From assembly GCF_000190435.1 (NCBI RefSeq), contig NC_015152.1:1742458-1806457 (forward strand): a stretch of DNA of 64,000 bases, read 5' to 3'. Shown here in pieces: positions 25,862 through 33,875 of this stretch. The translations under genes and the position numbers were made by a program. The notes beneath the pieces were generated by a model. The model was not told the DNA's origin, made no database searches, and saw only the letters and a list, made by a program, of their open reading frames with translations. The stretch is from Sphaerochaeta globosa str. Buddy. GTDB lineage: Bacteria > Spirochaetota > Spirochaetia > Sphaerochaetales > Sphaerochaetaceae. Each line of letters begins with the position of its first letter. Positions within the stretch are counted from its first letter, which is position 1.

Positions 25862-26940
25862 CTGATCACATGGGCGCTGATAGCTTCGAAGCTGACCCCT
25901 ACCAGGTCGCCTACCTGATAGAGGCCTTCTTTCACTGGATTGTACGATATCGCCACAATGGGTTCAGTCCTTCCCTTCACGGATATCTCATACTCAACCG
26001 TCGCCCCTAAATAGACTGCTTGTTGTACTACCCCATTGAAAAAAGCCTGTTCGCTGGGTTTCTCAATTTTCAAACCTTCAGGACGAACGACTACAGTTGC
26101 ACGCTTGCCAACCCTGACATCTTTATTGAATGAGGGGAAAACATACTCTTTTTGGTTGATCTCAATCGTCAATGCAGTATCAATCTTTTTGACCATCCCC
26201 TTGAAGAAATTCGCCCTGCCGATAAAGTCAGCCACAAAATGATTGGTAGGTCGGCTGTAAATCTCGAAGGGAGTGCCCAACTGTTGGATTTTTCCTTTGT
26301 CCATGACCATAATTCGATCACTTACCGTCATGGCTTCATCCTGGTCGTGCGTGACATAGATACTGGTAATACCGAACTGCTGCTGAATCCTGCGGATTTC
26401 CGTTCGCATCTGATCCCTGAGCTTTGCATCAAGGTTGGAGAGCGGCTCGTCGAAGAGAAGCACCCGGGGCTTGGTGACAATGGCACGTGCCAAGGCCACC
26501 CGCTGCTGCTGACCACCGGAGAGTTGGCTTGGCTGACGAGAGCCCAAAGCAGAGAGCCCCATGGTGGCCATTATGGTATCGACTTCTGTTTTGATTTGGC
26601 TTTTCTTCATGCCCTTCAACTCCAAACCAAAGCCGATATTCTGCTCCACGGTCAAGTGTGGAAATATTGCATACGATTGGAACACCATTGCGGAGTTTCG
26701 TTTATTTGCCGGCAGGTCGTTGACCAATTGACCATCGATGAAAACATTGCCTTTGGTTTGTTTCTCAAAACCGCTGATAATGCGCAGCGTCGTTGTTTTT
26801 CCACATCCCGAAGGACCAAGGAAGGTAACCATTTCGCCTTCCTTAATCTCGATGTTGACCGTATCCACTGCAGTGAACTCTTTGCTCTTGTCATCCTGGT
26901 CGGTAAAAATCTTGGTTACATTTACTAAGGTTACACTCAT
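25858..26940 (-). CDS. ABC transporter ATPase, ferric/AfuC-FbpC type, 360 aa
   Basis: Nucleotide-binding subunit with Walker A GPSGCGKTT (about residues 42-50), Q-loop MVFQSYAIFPHLTV, signature LSGGQQQRVALARA, Walker B VLLFDEP and H-loop YVTHDQDEA. A TOBE domain follows the ATPase core (about 245-360). This is the CUT1/FbpC arrangement. It energises import through the permease encoded upstream, fed by the binding protein at 28696. The last 4 bp overlap the convergent lipoprotein gene. Confidence 0.93.
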   Translation of the reverse strand: MSVTLVNVTKIFTDQDDKSKEFTAVDTVNIEIKEGEMVTFLGPSGCGKTTTLRIISGFEKQTKGNVFIDGQLVNDLPANKRNSAMVFQSYAIFPHLTVEQNIGFGLELKGMKKSQIKTEVDTIMATMGLSALGSRQPSQLSGGQQQRVALARAIVTKPRVLLFDEPLSNLDAKLRDQMRTEIRRIQQQFGITSIYVTHDQDEAMTVSDRIMVMDKGKIQQLGTPFEIYSRPTNHFVADFIGRANFFKGMVKKIDTALTIEINQKEYVFPSFNKDVRVGKRATVVVRPEGLKIEKPSEQAFFNGVVQQAVYLGATVEYEISVKGRTEPIVAISYNPVKEGLYQVGDLVGVSFEAISAHVIS

Positions 26941-26949
26941 ACAAAACTC

Positions 26950-28641
26950 CTAGTGGCTGAGAATCGAGCTGGTGGTATGGTATTTCAAGCGAAGAATCAG
27001 TTTGATGACACCCATGGCTACCAATATTATTGCTACAAGAATCAGACTGAAGGCTGCTGCAGCTCCGATGCGCCCGCTCTCGACTTGGCTCATAATCTGT
27101 ACGGTCATCAGCTTCCACCTGGCAGAGACTAAAAATATTGCCGCGCTGATGGCTGTCATACAACGTACAAAACTGAAAATGAGAGAGCTGAAGAAAGCCG
27201 GGATCATCAAGGGGAGCGTTACCTTGCGGAACGTCTTGCTGCTGTCAGCACCCAAGTCAACAGCCGCTTCCTCTATGGATGGGTCTATTTGGTTAAGGAC
27301 AGCCACCCCACCCTGTACTCCTACGGGCAAGTAACGAAAAATGAAATTGAGCAGAAGAATGAGCAGGGTTCCGGTAAGGTAGAGCGGATGATTATTGAAA
27401 GCCAGAATGTATCCAATACCTACAACAGTTCCAGGCAGAGCGAAGCTGAGCATGGAGGAAAATTCCATGAACTTTCGTCCCCAGAAACGTTTGCGAACCA
27501 CCAAAAAGGCTATGACCATACCCAACGTTCCTGCAATCGGAGTCGAAAGCCCTGCAATCGCCAAGGTATCGAGTACCGACTCAAAGCCTACCCGCCATAC
27601 ATAGACGAAATTTTGCAAGGTAAGCTTGTTGCTGTTTCCCCACGACTGGGCAAAGGCACCCCAGATAATGCTCGCATAAACCAAAATAATGAAGGCTGCG
27701 ATAACACAGCAGACGGCAAACAAAATCCAGCGGGCCTTGGGACTTACCACATCGTTGCTCGACTGGGTTGGTTTTCCGGTCACTGTCACATATTGTTTCT
27801 TGCTGACCCAATATTTTTGCAACATGTAGGCCGACACAGAAGGAACCAGTAAAATAAAGGCAAGGGCTGCACCTTTTGCAAAGTTGCCCATACCGGTTAT
27901 TTCAAGGTATGCTTGGACGCTGAGAATTGGAAACTGGGCACCGGCGAGCACAAGCGGGTTGCCGAAATCAGCAAGAGACTCCACGAACAGCACGAGCATG
28001 GAACTGGCAATACCGGGAATTGAGAGAGGAAGGGTGACCTTCCTGAAAATGGTAAAGCGGTTGCCGCCCAAATCCATGGCAGCATCCTCCAAGGTTGGAC
28101 TGATCGACTCAAGCACTCCGCGTAGTGTTATGTATGCAACAGGAAAGAAGGTCAGTACCTGGGCAAACAGCAATCCTTTTGGACCATACACGTTGGCATC
28201 CTGCATGCCCAACAGATATGAGCTCACAAACCCGTTGCGTCCAAAGAGCATTATCACCGCCAATGCTCCGATGAACGGAGGACTGATAATGGGAATTGTG
28301 GCGATAAGGTTGAAGAATTTTCTTCCTCGAATGTTTGCACGAGTCAGAGAATACGCAAATACATATGCAATCAAGGTCCCAAGCAGTGCCGTGGCAATTC
28401 CCATCCACAGTGAATTGAACAGAGCTTTGAGGTAATACCCATTTGAGTATGTCATCACATCGGTGAAGTTCTTGATGGAGAAGGCTCCATTGACTTGGAA
28501 GCTTACTACGATGACCTTGTACAGCGGATAGATGATAAAAAGAATCAACGAGAGCAAGAGCAGCAAAATAACCCCTAACAGAAGTGGATCCTTGCTCAGC
28601 CGAATAAAACCATGCCATGAGGAGATGATTCGTTGTTTCAT
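26950..28641 (-). CDS. ABC transporter permease, FbpB-type fused two-domain, 563 aa
   Basis: Twelve predicted helices in two homologous halves, each carrying a permease EAA loop: LEDAAMDLGGNRFTIFRKVTLP in the first and IEEAAVDLGADSSKTFRKVTLP in the second. This is the single-polypeptide permease of ferric-type and related importers. ATG 28641 is preceded by GAGG, and a perfect 12-bp hairpin separates it from the binding-protein gene. Operon order is binding protein, permease, ATPase. Confidence 0.93.
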   Translation of the reverse strand: MKQRIISSWHGFIRLSKDPLLLGVILLLLLSLILFIIYPLYKVIVVSFQVNGAFSIKNFTDVMTYSNGYYLKALFNSLWMGIATALLGTLIAYVFAYSLTRANIRGRKFFNLIATIPIISPPFIGALAVIMLFGRNGFVSSYLLGMQDANVYGPKGLLFAQVLTFFPVAYITLRGVLESISPTLEDAAMDLGGNRFTIFRKVTLPLSIPGIASSMLVLFVESLADFGNPLVLAGAQFPILSVQAYLEITGMGNFAKGAALAFILLVPSVSAYMLQKYWVSKKQYVTVTGKPTQSSNDVVSPKARWILFAVCCVIAAFIILVYASIIWGAFAQSWGNSNKLTLQNFVYVWRVGFESVLDTLAIAGLSTPIAGTLGMVIAFLVVRKRFWGRKFMEFSSMLSFALPGTVVGIGYILAFNNHPLYLTGTLLILLLNFIFRYLPVGVQGGVAVLNQIDPSIEEAAVDLGADSSKTFRKVTLPLMIPAFFSSLIFSFVRCMTAISAAIFLVSARWKLMTVQIMSQVESGRIGAAAAFSLILVAIILVAMGVIKLILRLKYHTTSSILSH

Positions 28642-28657
28642 GAAAACCTCAGACCAA

Positions 28658-28684
28658 TGTTCTCCGGTGGATTCCACCGGAGAA
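28658..28684 (-). promoter_or_regulatory. intercistronic hairpin between binding protein and permease
   Basis: A perfect 12-bp stem (28658-28669 with 28673-28684) with a three-base loop, without a following U-tract on the minus strand. It probably protects the 3' end of the upstream binding-protein message, giving it higher expression than the permease. Confidence 0.75.
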
Positions 28685-28695
28685 CAGAAAAAGAC

Positions 28696-29721
28696 TTACT
28701 TCTTGGCGGAAAGCACTTCACTGACCCAGCGTTCGACCAATTCAGATTTGCGCGAGCTGTAGTATGCCAAATCAACTCCCACCACGTTGAGGGTGGAGAA
28801 TGCGGGCATGACAGGATCAATCTCAGCATCGTCGATGACCGGATAGAAGTAGGTACCGGTGGACTTCAGCACATCCTGGCCTTTCTTGCTTACCAACCAA
28901 TCCATAAAGATTTTGGCTGCTTCGTAGTTCTTGGCACCCTTGAGAATCGAGGCTGCGGGGAACTCGAACCCAAAACCTTCCTTGGGGAATACGATTTCAA
29001 TCGGCTGTCCATTGGCTTTCATTTGGAAGAATGCCGGAGAGAACTGGATTCCGATTGCGGCATCCCCAACGTTGACGCCCTTCGAGGGTCCGGTGCCGCT
29101 GGAGGTATAGGTCTGAATGTTGGCATTCAGTTTTGCCATGTACGCATAGGCTTCATTTTCACCCATGATTTCGATCAGGCTGTAGACCATGGTGGTTGCA
29201 GTGCCGCTTGCTTGCGGAGTAGGAACCTGAATGAGGTTCTTGTACTCAGCTCTGAGCAAATCAGCCCAACTGGTAGGCATTTTTGCTCCAGCTTTGGCCA
29301 AAGCAACGGTATTCACCCCAAAACAGAGCGGGTTCATGTAGAAACCTCTCCAATACCCTTCAGCATCCTTGAACTCTGCACCAAGGGCTTCGAATGCTTG
29401 TCCCTTGTAGGGAATCGTCAAGCCCTGTGTTTTTGCGATAACGTGGTTGTCGCTTGGGGCACCAAGCCAGACATCGGCTTGTGGACGACCACTCTCTGCT
29501 TGGATCCTGGTCAAAGCCGGACCGCTGGAGAGCTGGACAAAGCTCGTCTTGATTCCAGAATCCTTGGTAAAGGCATCGAGAATCTTCACGGCATTCGCTT
29601 CATCTACACTTGCATAGACGACCAACTCCTTTGCTGCCTGCCCATCCTCCTTGGACCCCTGGGCTGCGAGAGGACTGAACAGACACAGTAGCATGAGCAC
29701 ACCTATCAGTAACTGTTTCAT
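28696..29721 (-). CDS. ABC transporter substrate-binding protein, ferric/AfuA type, 341 aa
   Basis: Signal peptide (MKQLLIGVLM...LAAQGS) and a type II periplasmic-binding fold: LVVYASVDEANAVKIL at the start, PQADVWLGAPSDN, and a C-terminal DLAYYSSRKSELVERW with the Tyr pair at the usual place for metal coordination in FbpA relatives. Family members bind Fe3+, but 2-aminoethylphosphonate and other anions also occur, so iron is inferred. AGGAGG precedes the ATG. The promoter region is 29722-29817; possible boxes there are weak and no clear Fur-like site is seen. Confidence 0.88.
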   Translation of the reverse strand: MKQLLIGVLMLLCLFSPLAAQGSKEDGQAAKELVVYASVDEANAVKILDAFTKDSGIKTSFVQLSSGPALTRIQAESGRPQADVWLGAPSDNHVIAKTQGLTIPYKGQAFEALGAEFKDAEGYWRGFYMNPLCFGVNTVALAKAGAKMPTSWADLLRAEYKNLIQVPTPQASGTATTMVYSLIEIMGENEAYAYMAKLNANIQTYTSSGTGPSKGVNVGDAAIGIQFSPAFFQMKANGQPIEIVFPKEGFGFEFPAASILKGAKNYEAAKIFMDWLVSKKGQDVLKSTGTYFYPVIDDAEIDPVMPAFSTLNVVGVDLAYYSSRKSELVERWVSEVLSAKK

Positions 29722-29817
29722 AAGAACCTCCTAAAAAACGTATAGATAATTCTATCATTGATTGGGCGGCAAGCAAGAAAAGGATTTGGCTATTGTAAAT
29801 CAAAAGTGTTTAAGAAC

Positions 29818-30261
29818 TTATTCATCCAGCGTGAAGGAAAGAAGGACAAACGCTCCATCTTCATTCTTCATCCAGGTCGTACTGCCGTAGCCGTAGGTTG
29901 GTTCATGGTAACAAAACGGGACTTCATAGAGGTGGCCTCTTTGGATGGCTTGGGCAATTTGTAGTTGTTGCAAGGGTAGATGGGAGGCAAGAATACGATC
30001 ATATGTATAGACAAATCCCGTTCGCATCGAAGAAGGAACATAGCTTTCTATCCACGATAGGGAGTAGCTTTCGCTGAGAGCTTGCAGGGCTCTCTCTTCT
30101 ACACTACCATCTTGTATTTCAACAATTTGACCGATATTTCGGTCCAGAGGAAGCATTGGCTTGGGAGTAGCAAAGAGCGGTGTTGCAAGCATTCCTACAA
30201 CCATGAACAGTATACAATTTCGTGCAACTCGATACTTTTTCAACACGCCCTTCCTTGCCAT
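29818..30261 (-). CDS. secreted protein of unknown function, about 147 aa
   Basis: From 30261 the product starts MARKGVLKKYRV with a basic n-region and hydrophobic helix ending in PLFATP, a plausible signal peptide. The mature part has SLSWIESYVPSSMRTGFVYTYDRI and ends FVLLSFTLDE. I do not know the family. The start is uncertain: ATGs at 30273 and 30312 are in frame, and the latter has AAGG at fair spacing but would place an operator-like sequence inside the gene. The reading frame open further upstream is antisense to kdgT and is not used. It is divergent from kdgT and shares its GTATAC-containing control region. Confidence 0.55.
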   Translation of the reverse strand: MARKGVLKKYRVARNCILFMVVGMLATPLFATPKPMLPLDRNIGQIVEIQDGSVEERALQALSESYSLSWIESYVPSSMRTGFVYTYDRILASHLPLQQLQIAQAIQRGHLYEVPFCYHEPTYGYGSTTWMKNEDGAFVLLSFTLDE

Positions 30262-30278
30262 TAGGTTTACCATTGCAA

Positions 30279-30288
30279 ATTGTATACC
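30279..30288. promoter_or_regulatory. operator-like site ATTGTATACC
   Basis: Variant of TTGTATACAA between the divergent secreted-protein gene and kdgT. A related partial copy CAGTATACAA lies at 30208-30217 inside the secreted-protein gene. Confidence 0.5.
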
Positions 30289-30328
30289 TGTTCCATGCTT
30301 TTTTCTAGACATTATACAGCCTTGTGAT

Positions 30329-30338
30329 ATTGTATACA
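30329..30338. promoter_or_regulatory. operator-like site ATTGTATACA upstream of kdgT
   Basis: Matches nine of ten positions of the palindrome TTGTATACAA (from 30330), 47 bases before the kdgT ATG. GntR-family regulators often bind GTATAC-centred palindromes. Confidence 0.55.
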
Positions 30339-30384
30339 CATGTGTGTCGTTGGACAACAGAAAAAAAAAGAGGAGAGCAATAAC

Positions 30385-31413
30385 ATGAAGATGGGAAAAG
30401 TACCGATTTTTGACACGATCAACAAGATTCCTGGTGGCATGATGGTGGTTCCTTTGGTTCTCGGTGTGATTTTCAACACATTCTTCCCTGGAGCTTTGAA
30501 TATTGGCAGTTTTACCACTGCTTTCTTTAAAACAGGTGCATTGACCTTGATCGCACTCCTGTTTTTCTGTAGCGGCGCCCAAATCAATCTCAAAACTGCC
30601 GGTATTTCGTTGTACAAAGGTATAGTTCTCAACTCCAGCAAAGTATTCTTCGGCCTGATCATTGGTGTTATTTTTGCAAAGGTTGCCGGTCCTGGTGGTG
30701 CTCTGCTTGGAGTCACTCCCCTGGCCATGATTTCCGCCATGTCAAACTCGAACGGTGGATTGTATACTGCTCTTGCATCCAAATATGGTGATGAATCAGA
30801 CGTTGGTGCCATCGCAGTCATTTCTTCCAATGATGGACCATTCTTTGAGATGATGTTCATGGGTATTGCCGGCGTTGCAACCATTCCGTTTATGAGTTTG
30901 GTCGCTGTCATTGTCCCCATTCTTGCTGGCATGATTCTGGGCAATTTAGACGATAAGTTCCGCGACTTCCTCAAGCCCGGTATGTTCATTGCCATTTTCA
31001 CCTTCTCCTTCCCCCTTGGAGCAGGCCTGAGTTTCCAGACCATTATCAAAGCAGGTATCCCGGGAATCATCCTTGGTGTCTTGACCTTGATCGTAACCGG
31101 TGTTCCTTCCTACTTCATCTACAAGTGGTTGGTACCCAAGAAGATGAGAAGAACCGCTGCAGTTGGTGCCGGTGTCGGAACAACGGCTGGCAATGCTATT
31201 GCAACCCCTGCTGCGATTGCAGCTGTCGATCCTTCCTGGTTGCCGTTTGCTGAAAAAGCCACCGTACAGGTTGCTGCAGCCATTATTGTTACGGCAATTT
31301 TGGTGCCGTTCCTGGTAGATTTCTTCTATCGCTGGGAACAGAAGCGAGGGTTGATAAATGAACACGCAATCACGGCAACCGTTGAGGTTGACGCAGCAGG
31401 CCAACAGCTTTAA
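30385..31413 (+). CDS. kdgT: 2-keto-3-deoxygluconate permease family transporter, 342 aa
   Basis: KdgT family: about ten helices beginning MGKVPIFDTINKIPGGMMVVPL, with FFCSGAQINLKTAG (about 72-85), TPLAMISAMSNSNGGLY and GVGTTAGNAIATPAA. Known members import 2-keto-3-deoxygluconate by proton symport, and the family also covers related sugar acids. The ATG at 30385 follows GAGGAG. Here the permease precedes a LarA-like gene and lies near C4-acid-sugar enzymes rather than pectin genes, so an aldonate or C4 acid may be the true substrate (inference). GTATAC-type operators lie upstream and downstream. Confidence 0.9.
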   Translation: MKMGKVPIFDTINKIPGGMMVVPLVLGVIFNTFFPGALNIGSFTTAFFKTGALTLIALLFFCSGAQINLKTAGISLYKGIVLNSSKVFFGLIIGVIFAKVAGPGGALLGVTPLAMISAMSNSNGGLYTALASKYGDESDVGAIAVISSNDGPFFEMMFMGIAGVATIPFMSLVAVIVPILAGMILGNLDDKFRDFLKPGMFIAIFTFSFPLGAGLSFQTIIKAGIPGIILGVLTLIVTGVPSYFIYKWLVPKKMRRTAAVGAGVGTTAGNAIATPAAIAAVDPSWLPFAEKATVQVAAAIIVTAILVPFLVDFFYRWEQKRGLINEHAITATVEVDAAGQQL

Positions 31414-31428
31414 GCTATAGGCACTCGT

Positions 31429-31438
31429 TTGTATACAA
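31429..31438. promoter_or_regulatory. perfect palindrome TTGTATACAA upstream of the LarA-like gene
   Basis: The best copy of the motif family seen at 30279 and 30329. It sits 16 bp after the kdgT stop and 53 bp before the LarA-like ATG. It suggests a second regulated promoter or a shared regulator for both genes. Confidence 0.65.
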
Positions 31439-31443
31439 TTCAT

Positions 31444-31473
31444 CATAAAGACGAGCAAATGCTCGTCTTTATG
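31444..31473 (+). promoter_or_regulatory. perfect 13-bp hairpin between kdgT and the LarA-like gene
   Basis: 31444-31456 pairs perfectly with 31461-31473 around a four-base loop. There is no U-tract beyond the TTTAT within the stem. It could be an attenuator after kdgT or a stabilising 5' structure for the downstream message. AGGAGG follows 7 bases later. Confidence 0.7.
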
Positions 31474-31490
31474 AGTCTCAGGAGGACCTT

Positions 31491-32840
31491 ATGCATGTGC
31501 ACAATCCGATAGATCCTACTAACAAAGATCTACTGCTTCCCGAATCTACGGTGATATATGGGATGTCGGCCCCCCCTGCCCTCTCTGATCCCGAGGCTGC
31601 CATTCAAAAGGCACTTTCAGCTCCCATCCAAAGCAAACCTCTTTCGGTCATTGCAAAAGAGAAGCTTGGTGCCAACAAGGATGCTTCGGCGGTTATTGTC
31701 ATCTCTGACAATACCAGACCGGTACCCTATAAAGGAAAAGGAAACATACTTGTTCCCATTCTTACCACCTTGTTGGAAACCGGCTACAAAAGTCAGCATA
31801 TAACCGTTCTGATTGCTACCGGCACCCATCGACCCATGACCGGCGAAGAGATAGAGCGCATCATCGATCCCTGGGTATTTGCACAAGGAATCGCCGTCGT
31901 CAATCATGACTGCAAGGATGAAACAATTCTGACATACCTTGGCAAGACAGAACGCGGCAGCGAAGTAAAGATCAACAGCAGCTATGTAAACGCCGACTTG
32001 AAGATTCTCACCGGTTTGGTGGAAAGCCACTTCATGGCAGGGGTGAGCGGCGGCCGTAAGTCGGTATGTCCAGGTTTGATCAGTGAACACGGTACATTCC
32101 TCTTCCATGGGGCAAACCTGATGGGCCATCCGGACTCTCGCGACCTCAACTTGAAGGGAAACCCTGTACACGAGGAATCCTTGGCTTTTGCCAAAATGGC
32201 AGGAGTTGACTTCATCGTCAATGTAACGCTGGACCACAAGTTTGCCATCACCGGTGTATATGCCGGCGACCTTGAGGCTGCCCACCTTGCCGCTTTCGAA
32301 ATGGTAAAAGGCTATGCCAAAGTCCCCATCACCGAAGAGGCGGACATTGTCATCACCCACGGTGGCTTTGTCGGGATCAACCACTATCAGAGTGCCAAAG
32401 CTGCCTTCGCTTCCATCGGGGCGTTGAAAAAGGACGGGTATCTGATCAGCATCGCCAACTTCACCGACAAGAAAGACATAATCGGTTCGATCACCTATAA
32501 AACGGTGCTGGCCATTTTGTCACTGTGTGGGGCTGAAGCCTTGATTAAGGTGCTGCACAGCAAGGACTGGCCGTTCATCCCCGACCAATGGCAAGTGCAA
32601 AAGTGGGCGCCTGTATTTGAGAAAATTCCTCTAGACCATTATTACTACTTTGCACCCCAGCTGTCTAAAGCTGACGGACCCGGGCTGCCGGGCATCAATG
32701 CCGCAACCCTTACCGACAGCAAGGACTATAGTGAAGTGGTACAAACACTGCTACAAGTCATTTCCAAGCGAGAAAGTGGAAGAAAGCTGAAAATCATCTG
32801 GCTCAGTGATGGACCTTATTCCATTCCTTACGTGAAATAA
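31491..32840 (+). CDS. LarA-family (DUF2088) nickel-pincer racemase/epimerase, 449 aa
   Basis: Every residue I recall as important in Lactobacillus LarA is here at matching spacing: Asp73 and Arg76 in SDNTRP, His113 in GTHRPM, His180 in ESHF, Lys190 in GGRKS (the residue that carries the nickel-pincer cofactor), His206 in FLFHG, and Gln300/Lys303 in YQSAK. LarA-family enzymes invert the C2 centre of alpha-hydroxy acids by hydride transfer, and members acting on lactate, malate and aldonates have been reported. No LarB, LarC or LarE maturation gene is in the window, so these must be elsewhere. It follows kdgT and faces PdxA and DUF1537 genes, so a C4 or hexonic sugar acid is a likelier substrate than lactate (inference). 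AGGAGG precedes the ATG. Confidence 0.88.
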   Translation: MHVHNPIDPTNKDLLLPESTVIYGMSAPPALSDPEAAIQKALSAPIQSKPLSVIAKEKLGANKDASAVIVISDNTRPVPYKGKGNILVPILTTLLETGYKSQHITVLIATGTHRPMTGEEIERIIDPWVFAQGIAVVNHDCKDETILTYLGKTERGSEVKINSSYVNADLKILTGLVESHFMAGVSGGRKSVCPGLISEHGTFLFHGANLMGHPDSRDLNLKGNPVHEESLAFAKMAGVDFIVNVTLDHKFAITGVYAGDLEAAHLAAFEMVKGYAKVPITEEADIVITHGGFVGINHYQSAKAAFASIGALKKDGYLISIANFTDKKDIIGSITYKTVLAILSLCGAEALIKVLHSKDWPFIPDQWQVQKWAPVFEKIPLDHYYYFAPQLSKADGPGLPGINAATLTDSKDYSEVVQTLLQVISKRESGRKLKIIWLSDGPYSIPYVK

Positions 32841-32854
32841 CCAGATACTCGTTG

Positions 32855-32889
32855 CAAAACAGAGAGAGGACTATCCCCTCTCTGTTTTG
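32855..32889. terminator. bidirectional terminator between larA-like gene and pdxA
   Basis: A 12-bp perfect stem (CAAAACAGAGAG with CTCTCTGTTTTG) with an 11-base interior. It ends in TTTTG on the plus strand and, because of the A-run in the other arm, in TTTTG on the minus strand too. It separates two convergent genes whose stops are 15 and 8 bp away. Confidence 0.85.
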
Positions 32890-32896
32890 TATATCC

Positions 32897-33865
32897 CTAG
32901 AGTTTCATACCTATGGATATAGCCTCAAGCAGACTCTTTTCACTGGCGACAAGCTTACCTGCTATATCGAAGGCTGTACCATGGTCAACCGATGTCCTGA
33001 CAACATCCAAACCTACGGTAATATTCACTCCGCTGTCGAATGCGAGCATTTTCAAGGGAATATGGCCTTGATCGTGATACATCGCCACAACAATGTCGTA
33101 GCCTCCCTTCATTGCCTTCAGAAACACGGTATCAGGAGGAATGGGACCTTCAACGGCAATACCTTCCCCGCGGGCTGCTTCAACAGCCGGAATGATGTGC
33201 TCTAGCTCTTCGGTACCGAACAGCCCGTTCTCCCCGGCATGAGGATTCAAGCCGGCAACTGCAATCCTCGGACAGGCATACCCTGCTTTCTTGAGGGTTG
33301 CATCGGCAAGGTGGATAACATCCAAAACTCGTTCCTTTGTGCAGGCATCACATGCTTGTCGAAGGGAGATATGAGTGGAAACATGAATGGCTTTCAGCTT
33401 TTCACTCCACAGCAGCATGGCATACGAAGGACCATGGGAATAGAAGCCGAAAATTTCGGTATGACCGGCGAACTTGTGTCCGGCCAAATGCAAGGCTTCC
33501 TTGTTCAAGGGAGCGGTCACCACTGAGGAAATATCCCCTCGTAGGGCAAATTCGATTGATGTACGTACGCTTTGGAATGCCAGCTCCCCACCCAAAGCAG
33601 TCACTTTTCCTATCTGGATGTCCGCCAATGTTACCGACGGAATCGGATCATAGAGGTTGATGGCATCCTCTTTCCAACTATCGATGGTTGTAAGGGCATT
33701 GAATACAAACCCATAGCCAAGCTCTTGATTGTAATACTCCAAAATTGCATGGCTGCCAAACAAGAGAGCATGCCTTTGATAGAGCTCGTTGGCATACAGT
33801 GCCTTCAAGGTGATTTCCGGACCGATCCCGCAGGGATCTCCCAGTGTGATACCAAAACGTTTCAT
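32897..33865 (-). CDS. pdxA: PdxA-family dehydrogenase, probably 4-phospho-D-threonate/erythronate type, 322 aa
   Basis: Full PdxA fold: GDPCGIGPEI near residue 8, metal-ligand His residues in HKFAGHTEIFG and YHDQGHIPLK, and GLNPHAGENGLFG. PdxA proper oxidises 4-phosphohydroxythreonine in vitamin B6 synthesis. The PdxA2 subgroup oxidises and decarboxylates 4-phospho-D-threonate or -erythronate to dihydroxyacetone phosphate, and is encoded beside a DUF1537 kinase exactly as here (10-bp gap). I therefore favour the catabolic role. AGGAG precedes ATG 33865; an extended frame to 33964 runs into the kinase gene. Confidence 0.88.
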   Translation of the reverse strand: MKRFGITLGDPCGIGPEITLKALYANELYQRHALLFGSHAILEYYNQELGYGFVFNALTTIDSWKEDAINLYDPIPSVTLADIQIGKVTALGGELAFQSVRTSIEFALRGDISSVVTAPLNKEALHLAGHKFAGHTEIFGFYSHGPSYAMLLWSEKLKAIHVSTHISLRQACDACTKERVLDVIHLADATLKKAGYACPRIAVAGLNPHAGENGLFGTEELEHIIPAVEAARGEGIAVEGPIPPDTVFLKAMKGGYDIVVAMYHDQGHIPLKMLAFDSGVNITVGLDVVRTSVDHGTAFDIAGKLVASEKSLLEAISIGMKL

Positions 33866-33875
33866 GGTTGTACTC

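Noticed and set aside
30262-30582. Upstream extension of the secreted-protein gene at 29818
   Set aside because: The extension is antisense to kdgT and covers the shared control region. A signal peptide begins only at about 30261.
32897-33865. PdxA as a vitamin B6 synthesis enzyme
   Set aside because: No other pyridoxine genes are near, and it is coupled to a DUF1537 kinase, which marks the catabolic PdxA2 group. The B6 role cannot be fully excluded.
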